Origin: Avimicrobium caecorum
GTDB lineage: Bacteria; Bacillota; Clostridia; Oscillospirales; Ruminococcaceae
Reading direction: 5' to 3'
Length of the DNA: 64,000 nucleotides
Assembly (NCBI GenBank): GCA_904394705.1
Contig: CAJFNJ010000039.1
Span: forward strand, 51,520-115,519
How positions within the stretch are numbered: position 1 is the first letter of the stretch; each line of letters begins with the position of its first letter. Shown one piece after another: positions 25,414 through 34,600 of the stretch. The notes under the pieces are model-generated. The model had not been told where the DNA came from. It was given only the letters and a program-made list of their open reading frames with translations, and did not search any database. The position numbers and the translations under genes were made by a program.

Positions 25414-26082
25414 TTGATTTATGTAACAGGTGATCTGCACGGTGATCCGGCACGGCTTTCGGATAAGGCGCTCCGGCGGCTGAAAAAAGGGGATACCCTG
25501 CTGGTATGCGGGGATTTTGGCTTTGTATGGGATGGGAGCCCGGCAGAACTGAAGCTGCGCCGGAAGATCGGCAAGCAGAAGTACACCACCATCTTTGTGG
25601 ACGGCACCCATGACAACCTGCCCATGATCCGGGAGTTCCCGGAGGAGGAGTATGCCGGCGGCACAGTGCGCCGCATTGAAGGGAATCTGCTCTATGCCGA
25701 ACGCGGGACGATCCTGACGCTGGAGGGGAAGAAGGTATTCTTCCTGGGCGGCGGAGTCAGCGAGGATATGGATGAGCGTCTGGAGAGCGGCACCTGGCAC
25801 AGTGAGGAGATGCCCACAGCCGAGGAACTGGCAGCCGCGGAAGAACGCCTGACCCAAAGCGGAGGAGTGGATCTCATCATCACCCATCAGCCGTCTGACC
25901 GGATGCGCATCTTCCTGGGCGGCGACCGCACCGAAATCTCGCCCCTGGGAGCCTTTCTGGACCGGGTGGAACAGGAGATGCAGTTCGGCAGCTGGTATTT
26001 CGGGCGGCTGCACAAGGATAAGAAGATCCCGCCCCGGCAGCAGGCGGTATTCCGGGAGGTAGTCCCGGCAGAACAGCGGTAA
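25414..26082 (+). CDS. Calcineurin-like metallophosphoesterase
   Basis: A 222-aa cytosolic protein of the metallophosphatase fold: the first metal motif is at the N-terminus (MIYVTGDLHGDPARL), then GDFGFVWDG, the phosphatase motif G-[T]-H-D in DGTHDNLP (GNHD is replaced by GTHD), and LIITHQPSD for the last histidines. GNHD-to-GTHD is an unusual substitution. Substrate unknown. The start is TTG 25414, after GGGAGGG; no ATG fits. It stands alone between the repeat array and a strong terminator. Confidence 0.85.
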   Translation: MIYVTGDLHGDPARLSDKALRRLKKGDTLLVCGDFGFVWDGSPAELKLRRKIGKQKYTTIFVDGTHDNLPMIREFPEEEYAGGTVRRIEGNLLYAERGTILTLEGKKVFFLGGGVSEDMDERLESGTWHSEEMPTAEELAAAEERLTQSGGVDLIITHQPSDRMRIFLGGDRTEISPLGAFLDRVEQEMQFGSWYFGRLHKDKKIPPRQQAVFREVVPAEQR

Positions 26083-26089
26083 ACAGCAT

Positions 26090-26128
26090 AAAAAAGCGGA
26101 TCGTCCGGAGAGGACGGTCCGCTTTTTT
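26090..26128 (+). terminator. Intrinsic terminator after the phosphoesterase gene
   Basis: AAAAAAGCGGATCGTCC pairs with GGACGGTCCGCTTTTTT (one G-T pair), then more T. Confidence 0.88.
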
Positions 26129-26150
26129 TCACAGGGGGAGATTGACACAG

Positions 26151-26178
26151 AAAAACAGCGCAGCCGCAGGGCCGCGCC
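26151..26178 (-). terminator. Terminator of the minus-strand P-loop gene
   Basis: On the minus strand GCGCGGCC pairs with GGCTGCGC (one G-T pair) and is followed by TTTTT, about 28 bases after the stop of the P-loop gene. Confidence 0.65.
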
Positions 26179-26205
26179 GGTTTTTCCATACGGTTCTGAA
26201 TTAGG

Positions 26206-26616
26206 TCAGATCACATATTTACCAAGCGCTGCAGGGAGAGCAGAGGGATCAGCCGAAATAGTGAAGGTAATGGCAAAGCCTTCCTTCGCAGCTGTGGCGT
26301 CCAGCCGCTCGATCATCTTCGCCAGTTCGGTGAGGTCATCGCCGGCGATCTTCAGGGTCTGGTCCACAAAGATATCAGTTGTGTCGTAATTTGCGGCATA
26401 CAGACCGGTCAGGAACCCGTAGAGGCCATCAAAATTGCCAACCTCATAGTCGTCCATGTCGATCAGGCGCACCCGGCGGTCCAGGTCATTGTTGAGCTTG
26501 GTGGTCTTTTCCACGCAGATCACATCGCCCTTTTCCGCTGCCACAGCCTCATTGACCATTTCAATCAGTCTTGTGGTCTTGCCGCTGCCTTTCAGTCCAA
26601 CGATCAGTCTAATCAT
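26206..26616 (-). CDS. Small P-loop protein of unknown function
   Basis: A 136-aa soluble protein starting MIRLIVGLKGSGKTTRLIEM, with a clear Walker A (GLKGSGKT, residues 7-14). A Walker-B-like aspartate could be in TTDIFVDQTL (about 88-97). It is too short for a standard GTPase or kinase and has no lid or guanine motif. The end, TISADPSALPAALGKYVI, is well ordered but matches nothing I can name; relatives are sometimes labelled PilT-like by P-loop only. It starts 67 bases after pgi ends on the same strand and may be co-transcribed. An ATP-binding role is supported; anything further would be guesswork. Confidence 0.75.
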   Translation of the reverse strand: MIRLIVGLKGSGKTTRLIEMVNEAVAAEKGDVICVEKTTKLNNDLDRRVRLIDMDDYEVGNFDGLYGFLTGLYAANYDTTDIFVDQTLKIAGDDLTELAKMIERLDATAAKEGFAITFTISADPSALPAALGKYVI

Positions 26617-26683
26617 AGTAAATTCCTCCCTGTCACTTTAATTTGTATATCCGCTGTAACGAATACAGTGATTACAACAATCT

Positions 26684-27976
26684 TTATTTTGCCTCTGTTC
26701 CGGTATAGCCCGGCTTGCCCAGCAGACGGAACATATTGCGCTTGTACTGTTCCACACCCGGCTGGTCGAAGGGATTGATCCCCAGCAGATACCCGGATAC
26801 AGCACAGCTCAGTTCGAAGAAGTAGAAGAGTTCGCCCAGGGTCTGTGCGTCCCGTCGGGGTGCGGTGACCAGTGTCACCGGTACGCCGCCGTTCCAGTGG
26901 GCTTCGGCAGTCGCCATCAGGGCAATGCGGTTGATCTCGCTCAGGCTTCTGCCTTCCAGATAACCCAGACCGTCATGGTCGCTGCCCAGTACCGGAACGG
27001 TGAGACCGCAGCCGGTATCGGCAAAGTCCAGCACTGTTTCACACAGGATGCGCTGGCCCTCCTGGATGTACTGTCCCAGAGAGTGGAGATCGGTGGAAAA
27101 CTGCGCCGAAGCGGGGAACAGCCCCTTTCCGTCCTTGCCGCAGCTCTCTCCGTACAGCTGGATCAGCCACTGGGAAAGACCGCTGGCGAAAGGTTCATAG
27201 GCGCCGAAGAGTTCCACACTTTTTCCCTTCCGGGAAAGAATATCCTGAATCGCGGCATAACGGTATGCCGGATTGAGAAGCAGATCATGGTCCGGCTTAT
27301 CATAGAGCCGCTGTGCGGTGCGGGCACCTTCCATCAGGGCCCGGATGTCATGTCCCGCGGCGGCGATGGGAAGCAGTCCCACCGGAGTCAGTACCGAGAA
27401 CCGTCCGCCCACATCCCGGGGGATTTCGAACCGGCCCCAGCCCTCTTCCTCACACATCTGCCGGAGAATACCGCTGGCAGGGTCGGTGGTGCACCAGATC
27501 CTGCGGGCAGCCTCGCTGCCATATCGCCGCTGCATCAGTTCCAGAACCAGCCGGAACGCAATGGCCGGCTCGGTGGTGGAACCGGATTTGGAGATGACAT
27601 TGACGGCGATCTCCCGGCCTTCACACCGGGAGAGGACCTCCGAGAGATGGGAGGGACTCATATCGTTGCCGAGGAACAGCACTTCGGGGCCATTGGCACC
27701 GGGCAGGAAGTCCAGTGCGGCCTTGGCACCGAGATAGGAGCCGCCGATGCCGATCACCAGCAGGATGTCCGCCTCTTCCCGGATTGTCCGGGCTGCGGTT
27801 TCCACAGCCGAGAGGAGTTCCTCTCCGGTATCACACGGGAGGGTGCGCCAGCCCTTGGGCTGTCCGTCCGGGGTGTGCAGGCGCTCCCGCGCTGCCGCAA
27901 GCCGTCCGGTGTACGCGTCCAGTTCCGACTGGATAACAAAGCCGCTCAAAAACTGTTCATCTAAAATCAGGGACAT
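26684..27976 (-). CDS. pgi: Glucose-6-phosphate isomerase
   Basis: Interconverts glucose 6-phosphate and fructose 6-phosphate in glycolysis. The 430-aa protein has the sugar-phosphate motifs GIGGSYLGAKAALDFL and VISKSGSTTEPAIAFR, the family block GAYEPFASGLSQWLIQLYGE with its catalytic Glu, and NPFDQPGVEQYKRNMF near the end. Size fits the shorter bacterial class. The start at 27976 has AAGGAG eight bases upstream; the in-frame ATG at 28003 lies on the -10 region and is not used. Confidence 0.95.
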   Translation of the reverse strand: MSLILDEQFLSGFVIQSELDAYTGRLAAARERLHTPDGQPKGWRTLPCDTGEELLSAVETAARTIREEADILLVIGIGGSYLGAKAALDFLPGANGPEVLFLGNDMSPSHLSEVLSRCEGREIAVNVISKSGSTTEPAIAFRLVLELMQRRYGSEAARRIWCTTDPASGILRQMCEEEGWGRFEIPRDVGGRFSVLTPVGLLPIAAAGHDIRALMEGARTAQRLYDKPDHDLLLNPAYRYAAIQDILSRKGKSVELFGAYEPFASGLSQWLIQLYGESCGKDGKGLFPASAQFSTDLHSLGQYIQEGQRILCETVLDFADTGCGLTVPVLGSDHDGLGYLEGRSLSEINRIALMATAEAHWNGGVPVTLVTAPRRDAQTLGELFYFFELSCAVSGYLLGINPFDQPGVEQYKRNMFRLLGKPGYTGTEAK

Positions 27977-28004
27977 CTTTTTTACTCCTTTGTGCTTTAA
28001 CACT

Positions 28005-28033
28005 ATTCTACTCTATCTTGTTCATTTTTTCAA
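28005..28033 (-). promoter_or_regulatory. Sigma-A promoter of pgi
   Basis: Minus strand: TTGAAA (28028-28033), 17-base spacer, TAGAAT (28005-28010), in an AT-rich stretch just before pgi. Confidence 0.75.
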
Positions 28034-28088
28034 GATATACTTTACTCCCCTGAATCATTTTATTGATTATTAACAAATAATTCTTGAT

Positions 28089-29258
28089 TTACTCTACATC
28101 GGCCCCGCAAAGGGCGCTCAGGAGCCGACAGAACGCCGTACCGAATTCCATACGGGGCACTGCCTGGGAGGCGATAATATCATATTCTGTCAGAGCCTCG
28201 CCGTCAAGGAGGACTTTGACGCTTCCCAGCACCTGTCCCTCCTCCACCGGCGCCTCCACTTCGGGCAGGAGTTCCACTTCGCAGGTCAGGTCGTTGCGGC
28301 GGGCCTTCTCCACCAGAATGCCCTCCGGAGCGTCCGGCACCGGGGTCGCCGTGGGCTCAGTGCCATGGCGCACCGGCACCGGCGAGAGCTGATCCTCTAC
28401 TTCGGGAACCGGGGCCAGGGCATAGCTTGCGAAGCCATAGTCCAGCAGGCTCTTGGCGCTTTCAAAGCGGGTGTCGCTGTCCGGGGCGCCCAGGATCACA
28501 GCGATGAGGGTCATGCCGTCCCGCTCCGCCACCGCGCAGACACAGCAGCCGGCATCGTCGGTGGTGCCGGTCTTGAGCCCGATGCACCCGTCATAGAACC
28601 GCACCAGGCGGTTGGTGTTCACCAGTTCGGTTTCACCGCCCCGGAGGGTATCCTGCCAGACGGTGGTGTAGTCGGTGATCCACCGGTGCTGAAGCAGCTC
28701 CCTTGCCATGACTGCAATGTCCCGGGCGGTGGTGTAGTGACCCTCCTCGTCCAGCCCGCAGGCATTGACAAAGTGGGTGGAGTCCATGCCCAGCTGTGCC
28801 GCCTTCTGGTTCATCTTATCGGCGAACATGGCTTCAGTGCCCGCCAGGTGTTCCCCCAGGGCCACAGCGGCGTCATTGGCGGAGGCGATGGCAGTGGCCC
28901 GGAGCATCTCGTCCACCGTCATGGTTTCGTAGGGCTCGAGCCAGATCTCCGATCCGCCCATGGAGGAGGCATAGGGGGAGGTGGTGACAGTGTCGTCCAG
29001 GGAGATCTGCCCGGCGTCCACCGCCTCGCAGACCAGCAGCATGGTCATGATCTTGGTGATGGAGGCCGGGGCATGGCGGTCATCGGCATTGTATTCAAAC
29101 AGTACCCGTCCGCTTTCCGCTTCCATCAGCAGGGCGGAGGCACAGTCCAGAGGGGCATTCTCCTCTGATTCAGCGGCCCAGGCGGTGGGAAGGGTGGTTT
29201 CCGTCACCGCCAGTGCCAGCGTCAGAGCCAGCAGAGCTCTGCACAGGTGTTTTTTCAT
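28089..29258 (-). CDS. D-alanyl-D-alanine carboxypeptidase (S11), second paralogue
   Basis: A 389-aa secreted S11 enzyme: signal peptide ending near WAAES (about residue 30), catalytic SITK (about 66-69), SAN in TAIASANDAAVALGE, and KTG in GLKTGTTDDAGCC. The second motif is SAN rather than the SGN of the other two copies, and the C-terminus (TAFCRLLSALCGADVE) lacks a full membrane helix and may be an amphipathic anchor. It is monocistronic by position. Likely role is trimming stem pentapeptides during growth or spore cortex formation; sequence alone does not separate these. Confidence 0.92.
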   Translation of the reverse strand: MKKHLCRALLALTLALAVTETTLPTAWAAESEENAPLDCASALLMEAESGRVLFEYNADDRHAPASITKIMTMLLVCEAVDAGQISLDDTVTTSPYASSMGGSEIWLEPYETMTVDEMLRATAIASANDAAVALGEHLAGTEAMFADKMNQKAAQLGMDSTHFVNACGLDEEGHYTTARDIAVMARELLQHRWITDYTTVWQDTLRGGETELVNTNRLVRFYDGCIGLKTGTTDDAGCCVCAVAERDGMTLIAVILGAPDSDTRFESAKSLLDYGFASYALAPVPEVEDQLSPVPVRHGTEPTATPVPDAPEGILVEKARRNDLTCEVELLPEVEAPVEEGQVLGSVKVLLDGEALTEYDIIASQAVPRMEFGTAFCRLLSALCGADVE

Positions 29259-29354
29259 AGGTCAGCACTCCTTTGTCCGCAAAAAAATCGGATACGATCC
29301 CTTTATATCTATGCGGCAAAGGGGACAAATAGCTGTGATCCCCGGCAGGAAAAA

Positions 29355-29386
29355 GAAAAAAGACAGCCCGGGAGCTGTCTTTTTTC
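29355..29386. terminator. Terminator after the pyruvate kinase-like gene
   Basis: AAAAAAGACAGC / GCTGTCTTTTTT with a CCGGGA loop, symmetric and so usable from either side; it lies directly downstream of the minus-strand gene at 29395. Confidence 0.85.
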
Positions 29387-29394
29387 GGGAGGGG

Positions 29395-29958
29395 TCAGGA
29401 AATTCTCGGCTTGCAGATGATGTCGATGACCTTGGTTTCAAAGAGGTTGTTGGAGTGGCCGGGAATCAGGCTGATGACATAGTCGGCGCCATGACCGCAG
29501 CCGCCTACCGCCAGGATCTCCTCGCCATAGGGAACAGCGCCGTTGTCCATAGCCATCAGGGAGATCTCCACGCCCACCTTCATGCCCTGTCCGAGCATCT
29601 TGAGGGTGTCCGCCATGAGGATAGCCGGGGTGACGCCGCCGTACTTGTTGACGATGCCCCGTTCCGCACCTGAGAGGGCATGGGTGGCAGTGATGACAGT
29701 CACGCCCTTGTCGGTGAGTTCCCGGCGCTTTTCGGGGGTCATTTCACACTGACCGGGGCCCAGGTCGCCATAGCAGTGGGTGACATTCACAAAGTGGGCA
29801 TCCACACCTGCCTTGGCAAAGGTGTCCATGAAGATGTCGGTGGTATAGCCGGTTTTGGAGGCGATCACCACATGTTTGATGCCGTGTTCCCGGGCATAGT
29901 CACAGGCCAGCCGGGCAGCTTCGGGAGTATTCTCCCAGCCTTTGTTTGCGAAGACCAT
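29395..29958 (-). CDS. Stand-alone pyruvate kinase C-terminal-like domain protein
   Basis: A 187-aa soluble protein resembling the alpha/beta C-terminal domain of pyruvate kinase without the catalytic barrel: GWENTPEAARLACDYARE, HVVIASKTGYTTDIFM and VITATHALSGAERGI. In pyruvate kinase this domain binds the allosteric sugar phosphate; single-domain versions occur widely in Clostridia and archaea with no proven function. A GGCGHGAD loop near the end may bind a ligand (inference). It is flanked by its own terminator and reads away from mtaB. Confidence 0.8.
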   Translation of the reverse strand: MVFANKGWENTPEAARLACDYAREHGIKHVVIASKTGYTTDIFMDTFAKAGVDAHFVNVTHCYGDLGPGQCEMTPEKRRELTDKGVTVITATHALSGAERGIVNKYGGVTPAILMADTLKMLGQGMKVGVEISLMAMDNGAVPYGEEILAVGGCGHGADYVISLIPGHSNNLFETKVIDIICKPRIS

Positions 29959-30127
29959 ACGCTTCCTTCCTTTCCGTACCGCTTGGATTTGTCTTTATCA
30001 TAGCACAGCCCCAAAGAAATTGACAGCCCGGGAATGGGGAAATCGCTTAAAAGCTGCCGGGAAATTTCCGGTTTTGTGTGAAACTGTCCAAACTGCCGGG
30101 AAATGCGGCCCGGAATGCCCGGTGAGA

Positions 30128-30156
30128 TTGTAATTTCCTGCCGGATTGTTTATAAT
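30128..30156 (+). promoter_or_regulatory. Sigma-A promoter of mtaB
   Basis: TTGTAA (30128-30133), 17-base spacer, TATAAT (30151-30156), 68 bases before the mtaB ATG. Confidence 0.75.
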
Positions 30157-30223
30157 CTAAGGTAGGACGGCAGAAATAACAGGATTTTTGCCGCCATTTT
30201 GATTTCCCACATGGAGGTGGACG

Positions 30224-31516
30224 ATGAAGGCCGCATTTTATACGCTGGGCTGCAAGGTCAACCAGTATGAATCCCAGGCCATGGAGGAGCTGTTCCGCCG
30301 CCGGGGGTATGAGATCGTACCGCCGGCACAGGAGGCGGATCTCTACATCGTCAACTCCTGCACCGTCACCTCCTCCGGTGATAAAAAGACCCGGCAGATC
30401 GTCCGGCGGCTGCGCCGGGAACATCCGCTGGCAGTGGTGGCCCTCACCGGCTGCCTGCCCCAGACCGATCCCCATGCCGCCGAGGAACTGCCCGAAGCCG
30501 ACCTGGTGCTGGGTACCCGGGAGCGCCGGGCGGTGGTGGACGCGGTGGAGGAGTACCTCACCCACCGGCAGCGGCTGGTGCGGGTGCTGCCCCATGAGAA
30601 GAGCGAGCCCTTCGAGCCGCTGGAGGCCCTGGGGGACGAAGATCACACACGGGCCTTCTTAAAAATCCAGGACGGCTGCACCCAGTTCTGCGCCTACTGC
30701 ATCATACCCTATGCCCGGGGGCCGCTGCGCTCCAAGAAGCTCTCCGCTCTCCGGGAGGAGGTAGCGGGACTGGCGGCGGCAGGCTACCGGGAAGTGGTGC
30801 TCACCGGCATCAACCTCTCCCTCTACGGACGGGAGCTGGGGCTGCGTCTCCCTGACGCGGTGGAGGCGGCGGCCTCGGTGCCGGGCATCGACCGGGTGCG
30901 CATCGGCTCCCTCGAGCCGGAGCTGCTCACCGATGCGGACATCGCACGGCTGGCGGCAGTGCCGCAGCTCTGCGGGCAGTTCCATCTCTCGCTCCAGAGC
31001 GGCTGTGACGCCACTCTGGCCCGGATGAACCGCCATTACACCACCGCCCGCTACCGGGAGATCGCCGGGGCGCTCCGGGAGAAGTTCCCCGGGTGCGCCA
31101 TCACCACCGATGTGATTACCGGCTTCCCTGGGGAGACTCCCGGAGAGTTCGCTGAGACCTGCGGCTTTGTCCGGGAAATGGGTTTCGCCATGGTACATAT
31201 CTTCCCCTATTCGGAGCGCCGGGGCACAGCGGCTGCGTCAATGCCCGACCCGGTTCCCATGGAGGAGCGCCGCCGCCGGGCTTCAGAGCTGGCAGAGATC
31301 ACCGCCGGCAGCGCCCGGGCGTTTTACGAGGCCCAGGTGGGCGCTGTGCAGATGGTGCTGATTGAAAAGAAGCGGGAGCCGGACTGGGTCCGGGGCTATA
31401 CTCCCAACTACACCCCGGTGCGGGTCCGCTGTGCGGATGACCGCCGGGGAGAGCTCCTTCCGGTGCGGATTACCGAAGCCGGTCCGGAGGGCTGTACCGG
31501 CGTCTTTGCCGGATAA
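30224..31516 (+). CDS. mtaB: tRNA t6A37 methylthiotransferase MtaB
   Basis: Radical-SAM enzyme that converts t6A37 to ms2t6A37 in tRNAs reading ANN codons. The 430-aa protein has the N-terminal UPF0004 domain with three cluster cysteines (TLGCKVNQYES, NSCTVT, LTGCLPQ), the radical-SAM CTQFCAYC (CxxxCxxC, about 151-158), then a C-terminal TRAM-like region. The N-terminal GCKVNQYES separates MtaB from MiaB and RimO. ATG 30224 follows GGAGGTGG. Confidence 0.93.
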   Translation: MKAAFYTLGCKVNQYESQAMEELFRRRGYEIVPPAQEADLYIVNSCTVTSSGDKKTRQIVRRLRREHPLAVVALTGCLPQTDPHAAEELPEADLVLGTRERRAVVDAVEEYLTHRQRLVRVLPHEKSEPFEPLEALGDEDHTRAFLKIQDGCTQFCAYCIIPYARGPLRSKKLSALREEVAGLAAAGYREVVLTGINLSLYGRELGLRLPDAVEAAASVPGIDRVRIGSLEPELLTDADIARLAAVPQLCGQFHLSLQSGCDATLARMNRHYTTARYREIAGALREKFPGCAITTDVITGFPGETPGEFAETCGFVREMGFAMVHIFPYSERRGTAAASMPDPVPMEERRRRASELAEITAGSARAFYEAQVGAVQMVLIEKKREPDWVRGYTPNYTPVRVRCADDRRGELLPVRITEAGPEGCTGVFAG

Positions 31517-31627
31517 CAGAGCCGTTTCTCCCTGACAGGACAGGGATTAACGATATAGAACAGGAAAAACAGTGCAAAACAAAAAACGCCGCTTTCGGAG
31601 CGGCAGAGGTTTAAGGAGTTGTGCAAT

Positions 31628-34600
31628 ATGTCTGTTTACAGGATCTATGTGGAGAAGAAGGAACCCTTTGCCGTGGAGGCTGCCGGGGTTCTGGCGTCGC
31701 TCCGGAACGATCTCGGGCTTTCGAAGCTCCGCCATGTCCGGCTGCTGAACCGGTATGATGTGGAGGGCATCAGCCGGGAGGTATTCGATTCGGTGCGGGA
31801 TACCGTCTTCTCCGAGCCCCCGGTGGATATGGTCTATGACGAGCTCCCTGCCGGTGACGGCAAGGTCTTTGCCATTGAGTACCTGCCCGGTCAGTTCGAT
31901 CAGCGGGCCGATTCCTGCGCCCAGTGCATCCAGCTTGCCACCCTGTGCGAGCGTCCCACCGTGCAGAATGCCCGGGTCTATGTACTGGAGGGCGACATCA
32001 CCGATGAGGAACTCGGGCGGATCAAGGCCTATCTGATCAACCCGGTGGAATCCCGGGAGGCTTCGCTGGAGATGCCTGAGACCCTGGAGGCCCGCTATGC
32101 TGTGCCGGAGACCGTTGCCACAGTAGAGGGCTTTACCGCTCTGGACCGGACCGGTCTGGAGGAGTTTATCCGTACCCAGGGCCTTGCCATGGATCTGGAC
32201 GACGCACTCTGCTGTCAGGCCTACTTCCGGGATACCGAGCACCGTGACCCCACCATCACCGAATTGAAGATGATCGACACCTACTGGTCGGATCACTGCC
32301 GGCACACCACCTTTGCCACCCAGATCGACGATGTGAAGATCGGCTGTGACTACATTGCCGAGGAATACAAGAACTATCTGGAGCTGCGTAAGACTGTCCA
32401 TGCCGGCAAGGACAAGCCGGTGACCCTGATGGATCTTGCCACCATCGGCGCCAAAGAACTGCGCCGGGGGGGCATCCTCACCGACCTGGACGAGAGCGAG
32501 GAGATCAACGCCTGCTCGGTGAAGATCACCGTGGATCACGACGGCAAGGCTGAGGACTGGCTGCTGATGTTCAAGAATGAGACACACAACCACCCCACCG
32601 AGATCGAACCCTTCGGCGGTGCTGCCACCTGTCTGGGCGGCGCCATCCGTGACCCGCTGTCGGGACGCAGCTATGTATACCAGGCCATGCGCCTCACCGG
32701 TGCGGGCAATCCCCTCACCCCGGCTTCCCAGACCCTGCCCGGCAAGCTGCCCCAGCGCAAGATCGTCACCACCGCTGCGGCCGGTTACAGCTCCTACGGA
32801 AACCAGATCGGCCTGGCTACCGGTCATGTGGCAGAGGTATATCACCCCGGCTATGTAGCCAAGCGCATGGAAGTGGGCGCTGTCATGGGCGCCGCTCCCG
32901 CTGACGCTGTGGTACGGGAAGTTCCCGCCCCCGGCGATGTGGTAATCCTGCTGGGCGGCGCCACCGGACGGGACGGCTGCGGCGGTGCCACCGGTTCCTC
33001 CAAGAGCCATACCGCCCAGTCGCTGACCACCTGCGGCGCAGAGGTGCAGAAGGGCAACGCTCCCGAGGAGCGCAAGATCCAGCGCCTGTTCCGCAACCCG
33101 GAGGTCACCCGTCTGATCCGCCGCTGCAACGACTTCGGTGCCGGCGGTGTATCGGTTGCCATCGGCGAGCTGGCAGACGGCCTGGATATCCAGCTGGACC
33201 GTGTGCCCAAGAAGTATGAGGGCCTGGACGGCACCGAGCTGGCAATCAGTGAGTCCCAGGAGCGTATGGCAGTGGTGGTTTCGGCTGAGAACGCCGACCG
33301 CTTCATCGCCGCTGCCGAGAAGGAGAACCTCTCGGCTACCCCCGTGGCTGTGGTGACCGACAAGAACCGTCTGGTTATGCACTGGAACGGACGCACCATC
33401 GTGGACCTGTCCCGTGACTTCCTGAACTCCAATGGCGCTGCCAAGCATATTTCGGTGGAGGTAGCTGCCCCCGCCCTGCGTCAGCCCGAGCAGGAGACCG
33501 GTTCGGCCTCCGAGCGCTGGATGCAGCGGGTCGGCTCGCTGAATGTGGCCTCCCAGAAGGGCCTGGTACAGCGCTTTGACTCCACCATCAGCGGCGGTAC
33601 TGTGCTGCTGCCCTTCGGCGGCAAGCACCAGTTGTCCCCCTCCCAGGTGATGGCTGCCAAGATCCCCGTCCTGGACGGCAAGACCACCACCTGCTCGATG
33701 ATGGCCTGGGGCTTCGATCCCTACCTGTCCGAGCAGAGCCCCTACCACGGCGCCATGTATGCCGTGATCGAATCCATTGCCAAGCTCACCGCAGCCGGTG
33801 CGGACTGGCGGCACTGCTGGCTCTCCTTCCAGGAGTACTTCGAGAAGCTGGGTCGGGACGCTGACCGCTGGGGCAAGCCCTTTGCCGCTCTGCTGGGCGC
33901 GCTGCGGGCACAGCTGGAACTGGGTGCCGGCGCCATCGGCGGCAAGGATTCCATGAGCGGCAGCTTCGAGGACATCCATGTTCCTCCGACACTGATCTCC
34001 TTTGCGGTTTCCACCCAGAAGATCGACCGCATCATCTCCACCGAGTTCAAGGCGGCAGGACATCCGGTTTATCTGTTCGCCCCCAGGACCGACGAAAACG
34101 GTCTGCCTGACTTCGAGAGCCTGCGCGCCATGCTGGACACTGTCCGGGACCGCATTGCGGACGGCACAGCGGTAACCGGCTGGGCAGTAGGTGCCGGTGG
34201 CATCTGCGAGGGCATCACCAAGATGGCTCTGGGCAACGGCATCGGCTTTGCCTTTGAAGAGGGCACCGATGTGGACCGTGTCTTTGCTCCGCTGCACGGC
34301 GCTATCCTGCTGGAGTGCGCGGGCGAGTGTGACGGCGGCGAGCTGCTGGGTCATACCACCGAGGACTTTGCGATCCGTCTGGACGGCGAGACCATTGGCG
34401 GCCTGGATATGCGGGGCCGCTGGGAGGAGACCCTCCACAGCGTCTATCCCTACCACATGCCCACTCCCAAGGAGGCTGCTCCGGAAGTGCGCTGGGATGG
34501 CGGCATGGTGATCGCTGCCAGCGAAAAGTTCGCCAAGCCCCGTGTGCTGATCCCCGTATTCCCGGGCACCAACTGCGAATACGATGTGGCAAGAGTCTTT

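Noticed and set aside
31517..31627. Purine riboswitch before purL
   Set aside because: Only a small CCGCTTTCGGAGCGG hairpin is present; the paired loops and core of the purine aptamer are not seen.
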